DNA of 64,000 nucleotides from Nocardia wallacei (lineage in GTDB: Bacteria > Actinomycetota > Actinomycetes > Mycobacteriales > Mycobacteriaceae). Each line of letters opens with the position of its first letter. Position 1 is the first letter of the stretch. Below the pieces are notes generated by a model. That model was given only the letters and a program-made list of their open reading frames with translations. It did no database searches and was not told the DNA's origin. Both the position numbers and the translations under genes were made by a program. Below are positions 38,548-48,100 of this stretch, piece after piece. The stretch covers positions 682,001-746,000 of the forward strand of contig NZ_AP023396.1 of NCBI RefSeq assembly GCF_014466955.1, given 5' to 3'.

Positions 38548-39717
38548 CTAGTTCCGCACGATCTCGACGGGGTCGCTGATATTCGTCGCGATCGCCGACT
38601 GCTGATTGCTGCTGCGGGCGGGCAGCGCGTTGAGGGCGTTGCCGCTCTGCGTGTTCAGGTTCGCGACGATCTGCTGCAGTTGCTGGACGCCGCCGGTGAG
38701 CGCCTGCATCGCGCCGGTGAGTTGAGTCGCGCCCTGATCGGCCAGTTGCGGAACCTGTTTCGCCAGTTCGGCGCCCTGGTTGAGCTGGGCGCCCGCACCG
38801 GACAGCCGCTTCGCCGCGTCCCGCAGCAGCGTGCCGACGGGTGTGTCCGGGTCCGTGCTGGAGCCGGTGAGCTGGGCGAATCCGGACAGCTGGGCACCGG
38901 CCTGGGCGGAAACGCCGCGCAGCGCCTCGAGTTTGCCGATGACATCGGCCAGCTGCGGGTCGCCGGCGAAAGGCAGGGCGCGCAGCAGCGGCAACACCTG
39001 GTCGAGACCGGTACTGAGCGTATCGGCGGTGCCGGAGATCTGGCCGATGGTCACCCCGGTCGCGTCGAGTGCGCTCGCCAGGCTCTCGGCCTGCGTGGTG
39101 GCGGCTCCCAGAGTGTCGTTGAGCTGGGCGATGCCCGCGGTCAGCTGTCCCGCGCCGTCCTTGGCGGTGTTCAGGAAGCCGAGCATCTGGTCGGCGCCGC
39201 CGGTGAATTGACCCGAGGCGTCGGCGGCCTGCTGCACACCGGCGCCGAGCAACTGGGACGTGAAGGCCACCTGCTGCACCGAGCCGCGGGCGGTGCCGAC
39301 CGCGGCCAGGGTCTGATCCACACCGGCCGCGCTGATCCGCCGGGTCACCTCGTTCACCGCGTCGTTGACCACGTTCGGGTCGGCGTGCGCGTTGGTGTCC
39401 ACGGTGACCTGTGCGCGATGCGGCTGCGCGGAGACCAAGGTGGCCAGCGACGAGGACAGATCACCGGGCAGCGTGATCACCGCGGCGTAGTCGGCGGTGC
39501 TCGCCGCACCGGGCGCCGCGACCGTCCACTCGTGAATTCCGCCCTCCTGCAAGCCTTTCACGATCTTCGCGCCGGTCTGTCCGGTGTCGGAGTTGACGAT
39601 CGCCACCGCCGTGGGCGCGGTGGCCGACTGGCGCAGCCAGAGCACGCCGCCGGTGGCCGCACCGGCAACCAGCAGCACGGCGACGACCAGGATCCAGCGG
39701 GTACGTTGTGCGATCAC
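38548..39717 (-). CDS. YhgE/Pip N-terminal domain membrane protein without the C-terminal permease part
   Basis: A 389-residue protein. One N-terminal membrane anchor (about residues 7-26) is followed by a YhgE/Pip-like domain (AVAIVNSDTGQTG, ITLPGDLSSSLATLV). A long helical region of Ala/Gln/Leu heptads with repeated Q-x-x-Q-L elements forms an extended extracytoplasmic stalk. Full YhgE/Pip proteins end in several ABC-2-type membrane segments, which are absent here. GTG 39717 is used, since it places the anchor at the N-terminus. It may support the ESX or wall machinery in the manner of related proteins; that is speculation. Confidence 0.75.
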   Translation of the reverse strand: MIAQRTRWILVVAVLLVAGAATGGVLWLRQSATAPTAVAIVNSDTGQTGAKIVKGLQEGGIHEWTVAAPGAASTADYAAVITLPGDLSSSLATLVSAQPHRAQVTVDTNAHADPNVVNDAVNEVTRRISAAGVDQTLAAVGTARGSVQQVAFTSQLLGAGVQQAADASGQFTGGADQMLGFLNTAKDGAGQLTAGIAQLNDTLGAATTQAESLASALDATGVTIGQISGTADTLSTGLDQVLPLLRALPFAGDPQLADVIGKLEALRGVSAQAGAQLSGFAQLTGSSTDPDTPVGTLLRDAAKRLSGAGAQLNQGAELAKQVPQLADQGATQLTGAMQALTGGVQQLQQIVANLNTQSGNALNALPARSSNQQSAIATNISDPVEIVRN

Positions 39718-39796
39718 AGCACCACCGTAGAGGTCCGGAATGGGCCGGGCGTGGCGCTTCTCTGAGGATTCGGTAAGGGATCGGGTTGCTCGCGAA

Positions 39797-41149
39797 TTAC
39801 TCTGGCGGCCAATCTGTTTCACGATCCGGCAGCATCAGCACCAGCCGCACTCCGGACATGGTGCCGTCGTCGAAGAACGCCCGGCCGCCGTGCAGCTGCG
39901 CCTGCTGGGCGACCAGCGCCAGGCCCAGCCCCGACCCGCCCTTGGCGGCCCGGCTGCCCCGGTAGAACCGCTCGAACACCGCGGCGCGTTCGTCCGGCGC
40001 GATGCCGCGGCCGTTGTCGTCGACGGAGATCACGATGTAGCCGTCGGCCGTGCGGTGCGCCGACACCAGTGCCTCGGTGGCGCCGCCGTGCCGGACCGAG
40101 TTCGCCAGCGCGTTGTCCACCGCCAGCCGCAGACCGGTGGGCAGGCCGCGGGTCACCAGCTCCGGGTCGGTCTCGATGCGAACGGTCAGCTGCGGGAAAT
40201 GGCGCATGGCGTCGTGGGCGGCCTGATCGACCAGATCGCCCACATCGGTTTCCACGTGGTCGCGGTCGTCGGTGAGTTCGCCGGCGGCCAGCCGTTCCAG
40301 CGCGGCCAGCGTCGCCTCCACCCGGCCCTGACCGCGTTGCAGGTCGGCGAGGATCTCCGCGCGCTGGTCCGCGTCCAGGTCCAGAGTGCGCAGCACCTCC
40401 AGGTCGGTGCGCATGGCGGTGAGCGGGGTGCGCAGCTCGTGCGCGGAGACGGCGGCGAAGTCGCGGGCGGTCTCCAGCGCCGCGGCCGTCTCCGCCTGCG
40501 CCCGCTGCACCCGGCCGAGCAGCGAATTCACCGCCTCCGCAAGCTTTTCCGCCTCGCGCACGCCGGAACCGCCGACCGGCGCCTCGCTCTGCACCGTGCC
40601 ACTGCGCGCGCCCACCTGCCGGGTGAGGTCCACGATCGGCCGGACCGCGCGCCCGCCGAACACCCAGCCCAGCCCCGCCGCGGCGGTGACCGCCAGCCCC
40701 GCCGCGACCAGCACCCAGCGCCGCTGTTCGGAGGTGGCGTGATAGGCGTCGGTGAGCGGGATGGCGATCGAGACCGTGCGGCCCTCCGGCTGGTTCTCGG
40801 TGGTGGTCAGCACCCGGAACGGGGTGCCGTCGATATTCAGCGTCTGCGAGCCGGGCTTCAAGGTGGGCAGCCGGACGCTGGTGGAGGCCACCACGTCCCG
40901 GTCCTGGCGAACCGTGACCGCCATGTCCTTGTTCGGGGTGACCAGCGACAGCACCCCGACCGCGATCACCGGTTGCATCAGCACGATTCGCGCGGCGATC
41001 GTCAGCTCCTGATCGGCCTGCGCCAGATTGTTGCGTTCCAGCGCGCGCACCGACACCCAGCTCAGTACCGCGGCGATGATGATCGCGCCCAGCGCCGCCG
41101 CCCCCGCCACACGGGTGCGCAGTGAGTACGAGTGGCGCGGGCGTCTCAT
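39797..41149 (-). CDS. prrB: PrrB-like sensor histidine kinase
   Basis: A 450-residue membrane kinase with two membrane segments (about residues 12-31 and 155-176) enclosing an extracellular sensor. A HAMP part, the H-box ([18 protein letters not shown], His about 250), the N-box ([14 protein letters not shown]) and G-boxes ([16 protein letters not shown]) follow. H-box and C-terminus closely match mycobacterial PrrB, including [15 protein letters not shown]. It overlaps prrA by 4 bp and is its partner. Confidence 0.94.
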   Translation of the reverse strand: MRRPRHSYSLRTRVAGAAALGAIIIAAVLSWVSVRALERNNLAQADQELTIAARIVLMQPVIAVGVLSLVTPNKDMAVTVRQDRDVVASTSVRLPTLKPGSQTLNIDGTPFRVLTTTENQPEGRTVSIAIPLTDAYHATSEQRRWVLVAAGLAVTAAAGLGWVFGGRAVRPIVDLTRQVGARSGTVQSEAPVGGSGVREAEKLAEAVNSLLGRVQRAQAETAAALETARDFAAVSAHELRTPLTAMRTDLEVLRTLDLDADQRAEILADLQRGQGRVEATLAALERLAAGELTDDRDHVETDVGDLVDQAAHDAMRHFPQLTVRIETDPELVTRGLPTGLRLAVDNALANSVRHGGATEALVSAHRTADGYIVISVDDNGRGIAPDERAAVFERFYRGSRAAKGGSGLGLALVAQQAQLHGGRAFFDDGTMSGVRLVLMLPDRETDWPPE

Positions 41150-41865
41150 TTCGGTGCCCGCAGCACGAAGCCCACGCCGCGGATGGTGTGCAGCAGCCGC
41201 GGCGTGCCGCCGGTCTCCAGTTTGCGCCGCAGGTAGCCGACGAACACGTCCACCACATTGGTGTCGGCGGCGAAGTCGTAACCCCACACCAATTCCAGCA
41301 GCCGCTCCCGGCTCAGCACCACGCCCGCATTGCGGGCCAGCGTCGACAAGAGTTCGAATTCCCGCTTGGTCAACTCGATTTCGTCGCCGTGCAGCAGGGC
41401 GCGATAACCGGCGACATCGATCTCCAGTGGACCTACCGTGATGATGTCCGGATTGGTCGGCGTGGCCGCGCTATCGGTGCGGCGGCGCAGCAATGCCCGG
41501 ATGCGGGCTACCAATTCGGCCAGGACGAACGGTTTCACCAGATAGTCGTCGGCGCCGGACTCGAGGCCTGCGATTCGGTCGCCCACTGAATTGCGCGCCG
41601 ACAGGACGCAGATCGGTACCTCGTTACCCATCGCCCGCAGGGCCGTGACAACCCCGGCCCCGTCGAGTACCGGCATATTCATATCGAGCACGATCGCGTC
41701 GGGAGCGCCGTCGCTCACACAGCGCAGCGCTTCCGCGCCGTCGCGCGCGATCAGCACGTCGAACCCGGACAGGCGCAGCCCGCGTTCGACGGAGGCCAGC
41801 AGATCCTCGTCGTCGTCGACCAGCAGGACCCGGGGAGTGTCACGCTCGCTCGTCACGGTTTCCAT
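41146..41865 (-). CDS. prrA: PrrA-like OmpR-family response regulator
   Basis: A 239-residue regulator. The receiver domain begins at [23 protein letters not shown], with phosphorylated Asp in [12 protein letters not shown] and the conserved KPF lysine. The C-terminal winged helix has [10 protein letters not shown] and [15 protein letters not shown]. The match to mycobacterial PrrA is close over the whole length; PrrAB is essential in M. tuberculosis. ATG 41865 is chosen; longer frames upstream run through non-conserved sequence. It is transcribed before prrB. Confidence 0.95.
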   Translation of the reverse strand: METVTSERDTPRVLLVDDDEDLLASVERGLRLSGFDVLIARDGAEALRCVSDGAPDAIVLDMNMPVLDGAGVVTALRAMGNEVPICVLSARNSVGDRIAGLESGADDYLVKPFVLAELVARIRALLRRRTDSAATPTNPDIITVGPLEIDVAGYRALLHGDEIELTKREFELLSTLARNAGVVLSRERLLELVWGYDFAADTNVVDVFVGYLRRKLETGGTPRLLHTIRGVGFVLRAPK

Positions 41866-42198
41866 TCTGGTGGCTTGGTTGGGGGACTGGGGGCAGCCGC
41901 GCGGTGGTTGCGTGGGGGCGAGGTGTTGCGGTTTGTGTGGTGTGGGTGCTGGTTGGCGTGCTGTGGGGAGGAACGGCTGTGTTTTTGGCCTCCGCTTCGC
42001 TCCGGCGGGTTTTCGGCGCCCTGTGGCTCGGTTTTCGAGCACCGCTGCTGGCTCCTTCGTCGCTTCGCAGCGGTGCTCGAAAACCGAGCCGCGCCGAAAA
42101 CCTTTGGGGTTGGCGAGCTATGGGGAGGTTTTTGGCGGAGGGGGGTGGGCGGGGTGGTTATCTTGCGAGGGGGTTGGCCTGCCTCGATCGGGTCTTGC
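41866..42198. other. 333-bp gap holding a large imperfect palindrome
   Basis: The gap lies upstream of prrA and downstream of the hemophore-like gene, so it should contain the prrA promoter. Its plus strand is G- and T-rich, unlike the genes, and it holds a long inverted repeat at 42008-42102. Short open frames here have no ribosome binding sites. Confidence 0.6.
42008..42102. repeat. large inverted repeat with one bulge
   Basis: The left arm (42008-42048) and right arm (42067-42102) pair over 36 bases: GGTTTTCGGCGC, then, after a 5-base bulge (CCTGT, 42020-42024), GGCTCGGTTTTCGAGCACCG and four more bases. The loop is 18 bases. Each arm also contains the self-complementary-looking CTCGGTTTTCGAG. 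It may end transcription of the upstream gene, or be a mobile palindromic repeat unit. Confidence 0.85.
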
Positions 42199-42585
42199 TC
42201 AGTAGTTGTGGCAGGAGTCGGCTACCGCCTGGATCGTCTGGCGTACCGCGTTGGCTCGCGGGTCGTTTTCCGCCTGCTGGACCTGGTCCGGGTGTTGCTG
42301 CGCGTACTGCTGCAATTCGGCTCGGCGCTGCTCTACCGGCTGGTCGAACTTCTGCTGCAGCATCGACTTCTGCTCGGGGTTGGCGTCGAGCATGGCTGCC
42401 AGCTGGGGGTTCTTGTCGTGCAATGCCGCGTCTACCTGAGCGAAGCTGCAGTCGGAGTCGAGTAGCGGGGCTACCAGTTCGGTCGGGTCGGCGGAGGCTG
42501 TGCCGGGGATCAGGAGGGCGGCGGCGGTGGCCACGCCGCCGATGGTCAGGGCGGCACCGGTGAATCGCGGACGCAACGAGAACAT
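42199..42585 (-). CDS. secreted hemophore-like protein
   Basis: A 128-residue exported helical protein. The signal peptide ends near residue 33 (TASA-DPTE). The mature part has just two Cys, one near the start (SDCSFAQVDAAL) and one near the end (ADSCHNY), the layout of haemophore-related proteins like Rv0203. Four helices are rich in Gln and Ala. A possible role is haem or iron capture outside the cell; direct haem ligands cannot be named. ATG 42585 is preceded by AAAGGTAGC. Confidence 0.75.
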   Translation of the reverse strand: MFSLRPRFTGAALTIGGVATAAALLIPGTASADPTELVAPLLDSDCSFAQVDAALHDKNPQLAAMLDANPEQKSMLQQKFDQPVEQRRAELQQYAQQHPDQVQQAENDPRANAVRQTIQAVADSCHNY

Positions 42586-42747
42586 GAAGCTACCTTTCGG
42601 GTCGAGGACACCACCGGGGCCGGGCGGAGACCGCGGCCCTGGCGCTCGTTCGGTGACCGGTATACCCGGCCCCCGCCGAGACAACCCGACGTTAGGGCAG
42701 CGATGTAGGAGCCTGTTGAACCGAGACTGAGAAAACTGTGAGGGCAC

Positions 42748-44856
42748 TCACCGGACGGCCGGGTGACCGTCGGCGGGAGTATCCGAATCGTCGGGTACGC
42801 CGGGGTCGGCGGTCTCGCCGCCGGGCCGCTCGTCGGCGCGGCTGGCCAGGATCTGGTCCTCCAGCGCGACCAGCACGGCCGGATCCTCGATGGTGGCGGG
42901 CATGTCGGGGCGCTCGCCGGAGGCGATCTGGCGGATGCTGCGGCGCAGGATCTTTCCGGACCGGGTCTTGGGCAGCGCGTTCACCACGATCACGTCGTGC
43001 AGGGTGGCGATGGCGCCGATCTGGTCGCGTACCCGCTCGATCACCTCGGCGCGCAGCCGCGCCGGGTCGACCCGCACGGCACTTTCGCCGACCTCACCGG
43101 CCTTGAGTACGACGTAGGCGATCGGGCGCTGGCCCTTCAGTTCGTCGGGGATGCCGATCACGGCGCATTCGGCGACGAGTTCGTGGCCGGCGACCGCGGC
43201 CTCGATCCCGCCCGCCGACAGCCGGTGCCCGGCCATGTTGATCACGTCGTCGCTGCGGCCGAGTACGAACAGGTAGCCGTCCTCGTCGAAGTAGCCGGAG
43301 TCGCCGGTCAGGTAGTGGCCCGGATACGCGGACAGATACGAGCGGACGAATCGCTCGTCGTCGCCCCAGAGGGTGGTCAAGGTGCCGGGCGGCAGCGGCA
43401 GGCCGATGACGATATTGCCTTCGGTGCCGGCGGCCACCGCGTCGCCCTCGTAGTCCAGGACGCGGATGCGGTAGCCCGGCACCGGCAGCGACGCCGAGCC
43501 CGGCTTCACCGGAAGTTCTTGCAGGCCAAGCGGATCCGCGCAGATGGGCCACCCGGTCTCGGTCTGCCACCAGTGGTCCACCACGGGGCAGTCGGGGCGG
43601 TCGGCGAGCAGCGTGTCGCGGGTCCAGGCGAAAGTCGCCGGGTCCAGCCGCTCGCCGGCGCAGAACAGCGCGCGCAGCGACGAGAGATCGTGGCGCCCGG
43701 CCGCGGTGGCGTCGGGGTCGGCGCGGCGGATGGCCCGCAGCGCGGTCGGCGCGGTGAACATCACGTGCACGTTGTGCTGGTCCACCAGCCGCCAGTAGGC
43801 GCCGGGGTCGGGGGTGCCGGTCGGCTTGCCCTCGTAGAGCACGGTGGTGGCCCCGACCAGCAGCGGGGCGTAGACGATGTAGGAATGCCCGACCACCCAG
43901 CCGATATCGGAGGTCGTCAGCATCACCTGACCGGGGCCGACGTCGTAGATGTTGCGCATGGACCAGGTCAGCGCGACCGCGTGCCCGCCGTTGTCGCGGA
44001 CCACGCCCTTAGGCTTCCCCGTGGTGCCGGAGGTGTAGAGGATGTAGAGCGGGTCGGTGGCCGCCATCGAGACCGGTTCGGCCGGTTCGGCGTCGCGGAT
44101 CATGTCGGCCCAGTCCAGCCATTGCGCGGCAATGGATTCGGTGGGTCCGGGTAGCTGATCGGCGGAGGGCGTCGCGAACCGTATGGTCGGAAATCCGTTG
44201 CGCTGCTTGACCACGACGTGCCGGGGCGCGGTCGTGGCGACCTGGTCCAGCGCCTGCAGCACGATCGGCGGGTACTCGATGCGCTTGCCCGGTTCCAGGC
44301 CGCCCGAGGCGGTCACGATCAGCACCGGTTCCGCGTCATCGATGCGGGCAGCCAGTTCGTGGGAAGCGAACCCGCCGAACACCACCGAGTGCACCGCGCC
44401 GATCCGGGCGCAGGCCAGCATGGCCACCACCGCCTCGGGGATCATCGGCATATAGATGACCACCCGGTCCCCGGTCCGGACGCCGAGCCGCAGCATCGCG
44501 CCGGCGAACTGGGCGACCTCGGCCAATAATTCGGCATAGGTGTAGACAAGCGTGGCGCCCGTCATAGCCGAGTCGTATATTAGGGCGGGCTGGTCCGCGC
44601 GGCCGCCGGTCGGTACGGGTTCGTCGGTTGTCGAGCCCACTTCCGGTGTGAGATCGCGCACATGCCGGTCCAGCGCGTTGTAGGAGGTGTTCAGTCGACC
44701 ATCGGGAAACCAGCGGGCGGTCGGGCGGGCCGTGCTGTCGACGATCTGAGAAGGTGCAACGTCCCAGCTGATGGCCTTGGCGGCAGCGCCCCAGAAGTCG
44801 GCGGGATCGACCAGGCTGGTCTGGTAGGTAGGCCGGTACTCCTGCTTCGCGTTCAA
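42748..44856 (-). CDS. acetyl/propionyl-CoA synthetase (AMP-forming), PrpE-like
   Basis: A 702-residue adenylate-forming enzyme activating a short-chain acid with ATP and CoA. Motifs: YTSGTTGKPKGVVRDNGGH (P-loop), WWQTETGWP (ATP site), YLTGDSGYFDEDGY and the C-terminal acylation-site lysine in TRSGKILRR, which is often regulated by acetylation. The N-terminus with DFWGAAAKAISW resembles PrpE. The last 40 residues are a charged extension. It probably feeds acetate or propionate into central metabolism, where two citrate synthases operate. Confidence 0.9.
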   Translation of the reverse strand: MNAKQEYRPTYQTSLVDPADFWGAAAKAISWDVAPSQIVDSTARPTARWFPDGRLNTSYNALDRHVRDLTPEVGSTTDEPVPTGGRADQPALIYDSAMTGATLVYTYAELLAEVAQFAGAMLRLGVRTGDRVVIYMPMIPEAVVAMLACARIGAVHSVVFGGFASHELAARIDDAEPVLIVTASGGLEPGKRIEYPPIVLQALDQVATTAPRHVVVKQRNGFPTIRFATPSADQLPGPTESIAAQWLDWADMIRDAEPAEPVSMAATDPLYILYTSGTTGKPKGVVRDNGGHAVALTWSMRNIYDVGPGQVMLTTSDIGWVVGHSYIVYAPLLVGATTVLYEGKPTGTPDPGAYWRLVDQHNVHVMFTAPTALRAIRRADPDATAAGRHDLSSLRALFCAGERLDPATFAWTRDTLLADRPDCPVVDHWWQTETGWPICADPLGLQELPVKPGSASLPVPGYRIRVLDYEGDAVAAGTEGNIVIGLPLPPGTLTTLWGDDERFVRSYLSAYPGHYLTGDSGYFDEDGYLFVLGRSDDVINMAGHRLSAGGIEAAVAGHELVAECAVIGIPDELKGQRPIAYVVLKAGEVGESAVRVDPARLRAEVIERVRDQIGAIATLHDVIVVNALPKTRSGKILRRSIRQIASGERPDMPATIEDPAVLVALEDQILASRADERPGGETADPGVPDDSDTPADGHPAVR

Positions 44857-45168
44857 CCGTGTGACTCCCTGCCTCGCCTCGATGCCCGCCTCGATAGATC
44901 AGCCTGATTGTGGCAGACTTCACGCGACGTCCGGACGGGCGCCGCGACCTTTGATTTTGTCTGGAACCGCCAGGTCAACGGCTGGACGTTGCCAACAGGT
45001 CACACAAGAAGTTATTGATCCGTTAGAATCGCATGCCACATATGTCGGCCGTCATGGACGCAAATTCTCGGCCAGCCGCAGTTCTCGGTCAGACCTGCCT
45101 GCCGAGCCACGCCCACGCTCGTGGGAGGCTCGCTGATGGCGCATGGCTGGGGCCAGTTTGGAAAGTGA
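44857..45168. other. 312-bp divergent promoter region
   Basis: It separates the acyl-CoA ligase and conservon genes. A TAGAAT box at 45024-45029 fits a -10 element for the conservon, but no matching -35 lies at the right distance. No structured RNA or convincing small gene was seen. Confidence 0.4.
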
Positions 45169-48100
45169 GTGGAGATGCGTGACGCCGCTAGGTCCGGCAG
45201 GAAGCGTTGGGCGCTTAGCAACTGGGACCTGCGTTGGAAGGTTACGGCGGTACTTGCCGTCCCCCTCCTCGTCGCGGTGGTGCTCGGCGCCTCCAGGATC
45301 GCGGCTCAGTTCAGCGACTCCAGTGAGCTGGACGCCGCCCTCAAGCACGTGCAGACGATCCCGGCCGTCACCGGCCTGAGCGCCGCGGCCGCCACGGTCG
45401 CCGGTGAGCAGATGGTTCAGCTCGGCCCGAACCAGTCGCTGGTGCAGGAGGCCGATCTCACCCAGCTCGACAACGCCATCATCGCGGCGGAGAAGGCCGC
45501 GCCCAGACTGGACGGTGTGCCGGGCGGCCGGGCCGCGATCGAGGGAATGATCAACGGCGCGAAGGCCGTTCGCGCCCAGGGCACCGCACCGGCGAAGACC
45601 ATCGACGACGCTCTCAACCAGGAAGAGTCGATCCGGCAGAACAGCGTCCGTACCGCCGAGGCGATCACCTCGACCATTTCCGATCCCCGGGTCGAGGCGG
45701 CGAAGCTGCGACTGGTCGACTCCCTCAACACCCGAGCCGTGCTGATCTCCGAGACCGCGGGTATGGCCGAGGCGATTCGCGGCAACGCCAAGGACGGTCT
45801 GCGCGACTCGCAGATCGCCGCGAACACCGAGCGTCAGATGCTGGGGATTCTCGCGCACCGCTTCCCGGACGGCGATCCGGTCATCGCGGATCTGACCCAG
45901 CTGGTCAACAACCGTATCGCGCTGGTGAACGGGCCGCAGGCGGCGTCGGGTCAGATCCCGCTGCAGGATCTGCGGCAGTCGGTCCTCGACAGCCTCGCCG
46001 GCTACCAGAAGGTGGTCAGCCAGTCCAGCGCCGATATCGACGCACAGGTGAAGAGCCTGGCCGACAACGCCCGCACCGGTGCCGTCCGCTACGCCGTGAT
46101 CGTCATCGCCACCATCATGGCGGCCCTCGTGCTCGCGGTGCTGATCGCGCGCTCGATGATCGTCCCGCTGCGCAAGCTGCGCCTGGCCGCGCTGCGCGTC
46201 GCCGAGCACGACCTCGGTCACGAGGTGTCCCGGCTGCGCGACGGCGCCAGCCCCGAGGACGTGCCGCTGGAACCGATGCCGGTGCACACCGAGGAGGAGG
46301 TCGGCCAGCTCGCCCGCGCGGTCGACGACATCCACGGGCAGGCGCTGCGCCTGGCCGCCGACCAGGCCGCCATGCGTACTCAGGTCAACGACATGTTCGA
46401 GACCCTGGCCCGGCGCTCGAAGTCCCTTGTCGACCATCAGCTCTCGCTCATCGAGGCGATGGAGTACGACGAGAAGGACCCGCGCCTGCTGGAGAATCTC
46501 TTCCGGCTGGACCACCTCGCCGCCCGCATGCGCCGCAACGGTGACAACCTGCTCATTCTGGCGGGTACGCCGAAGCAGCGCCGCGGCAAGACGGCTCCGG
46601 TCGAGATCGCCGACGTGCTGCGCGCGGCCATCTCCGAGGTCGAGGACTACGAGCGGGTGAAGCTGGGCGCCACCCCGCGCGGCGCCATCACCGAACCGGC
46701 CGCCTCCGACCTGGCGCACCTGTTCGCCGAGCTGCTCGACAACGCCCTGCGCGCCTCCCCGCCGGAGACCGACGTCAAGTTCACCTTCGCCCAGGCTCAC
46801 GATCAGGGCCTGCTCATCGAGGTCGCCGACCGCGGCATCGGTATGCCGCCCGCGGAGATGGCGGAGATCAACCGCCGCCTGGAAAGCACCGCGGAGGTCG
46901 GTCCCGACACCGCGCGGCACATGGGCCTGTTCGTGGTCAGCCGCCTGGCCGAGCGGCACGGGCTCACCGTGCGGCTGCGGCCCACTTTCGACACCGCCCG
47001 CGATCCCGGCGTGACGGTGACCGTGCACGTGCCCAAGGCGATCATCGTGACGCCGGGCGGCGCCGGGGTGCAGATCCCGTCGCAGCAGTCCGGCCCGCAG
47101 CAGCAGGCGGTGCAGCCGCAGCGGCCCAGCCCGGCGTCGATGCAGATGCGCGCGGTCACCCGCACACCCAGCGGCAACATGATGGTCACCGTGGACCCGA
47201 CCGCGAGCGGGCCCATCGGGGCCGACGGCGAGCGGAACGGAACGGAACGCCCGGGCGGCGAGCGTCCGGCGGCCGCCAACGGGGCCGCGCCCGCGAATGG
47301 CGCGCTGCCGCAACGCCAGCCCGGCACCGCGGTGCCCGGCGGCCTGCCCAAGCGCGAGCCCGGAGCGAACGGCCCGACGGTCCGCCACGGTGTGGCCGGT
47401 GCCGAGCGGCGTCCCGGTGACGCTCCCCAGCCCGGTGGGCTGCCGCAGCGGGAACCGGGGGCGCACGGTCCGCAGGCGCCGGCGGCCCAGCCGGCCGCGA
47501 ATCTGCCGCAGCGCGGTGGCCCCGCGCCCGCGGCTCCGCAGGCCGGACTGGCGGCGAACATGCTCAAGCGGGCGCCGGGCGCCGGTGGTCCGCAGCCCGC
47601 CCGGCCCGCCGGATTGACGGGTCTGCCGCAGCGTCCGGGTGGTCTGCCCCAGCGTGAAGGCGGTCTGCCGCAGCGTGAGCCGGGTGCCGGTGGGATCCCA
47701 CCGCGGGAGCCCGGTGGCAGCCTGCCGCAACGTGGTTCGGAGCTGCCGCAGCGCGGTGGTTCGCTGCCGCAGCGCAATGCCGGTGGCACCGGTCTGCCGC
47801 AGCGTTCGCCCACCCCGCCGCCCGGCGAGGACGCCCCTGAGCGCCCCGCGGCCAAATTGCCGCAGCGCGAGGCCGGGCCGTCCGGTCTGCCGCAGCGGGA
47901 GCCGGGTGCGGGCGGCATTCCGCCCCGCGATCCGAAGGCCGGTGGTCTGCCGCAGCGGGAGTCCGCCGCGAACGGCCTGCCGCAGCGGGAGGGTGGCCGC
48001 AATGGTCTGCCGTCCCGGCGGCCCGGTGGCGGTCTGCCGCAGCGGGAGCCGGGTGCCGGTGGCATCCCGCCCCGCGAGTCCGGCCCGGCCGGTCTGCCGC

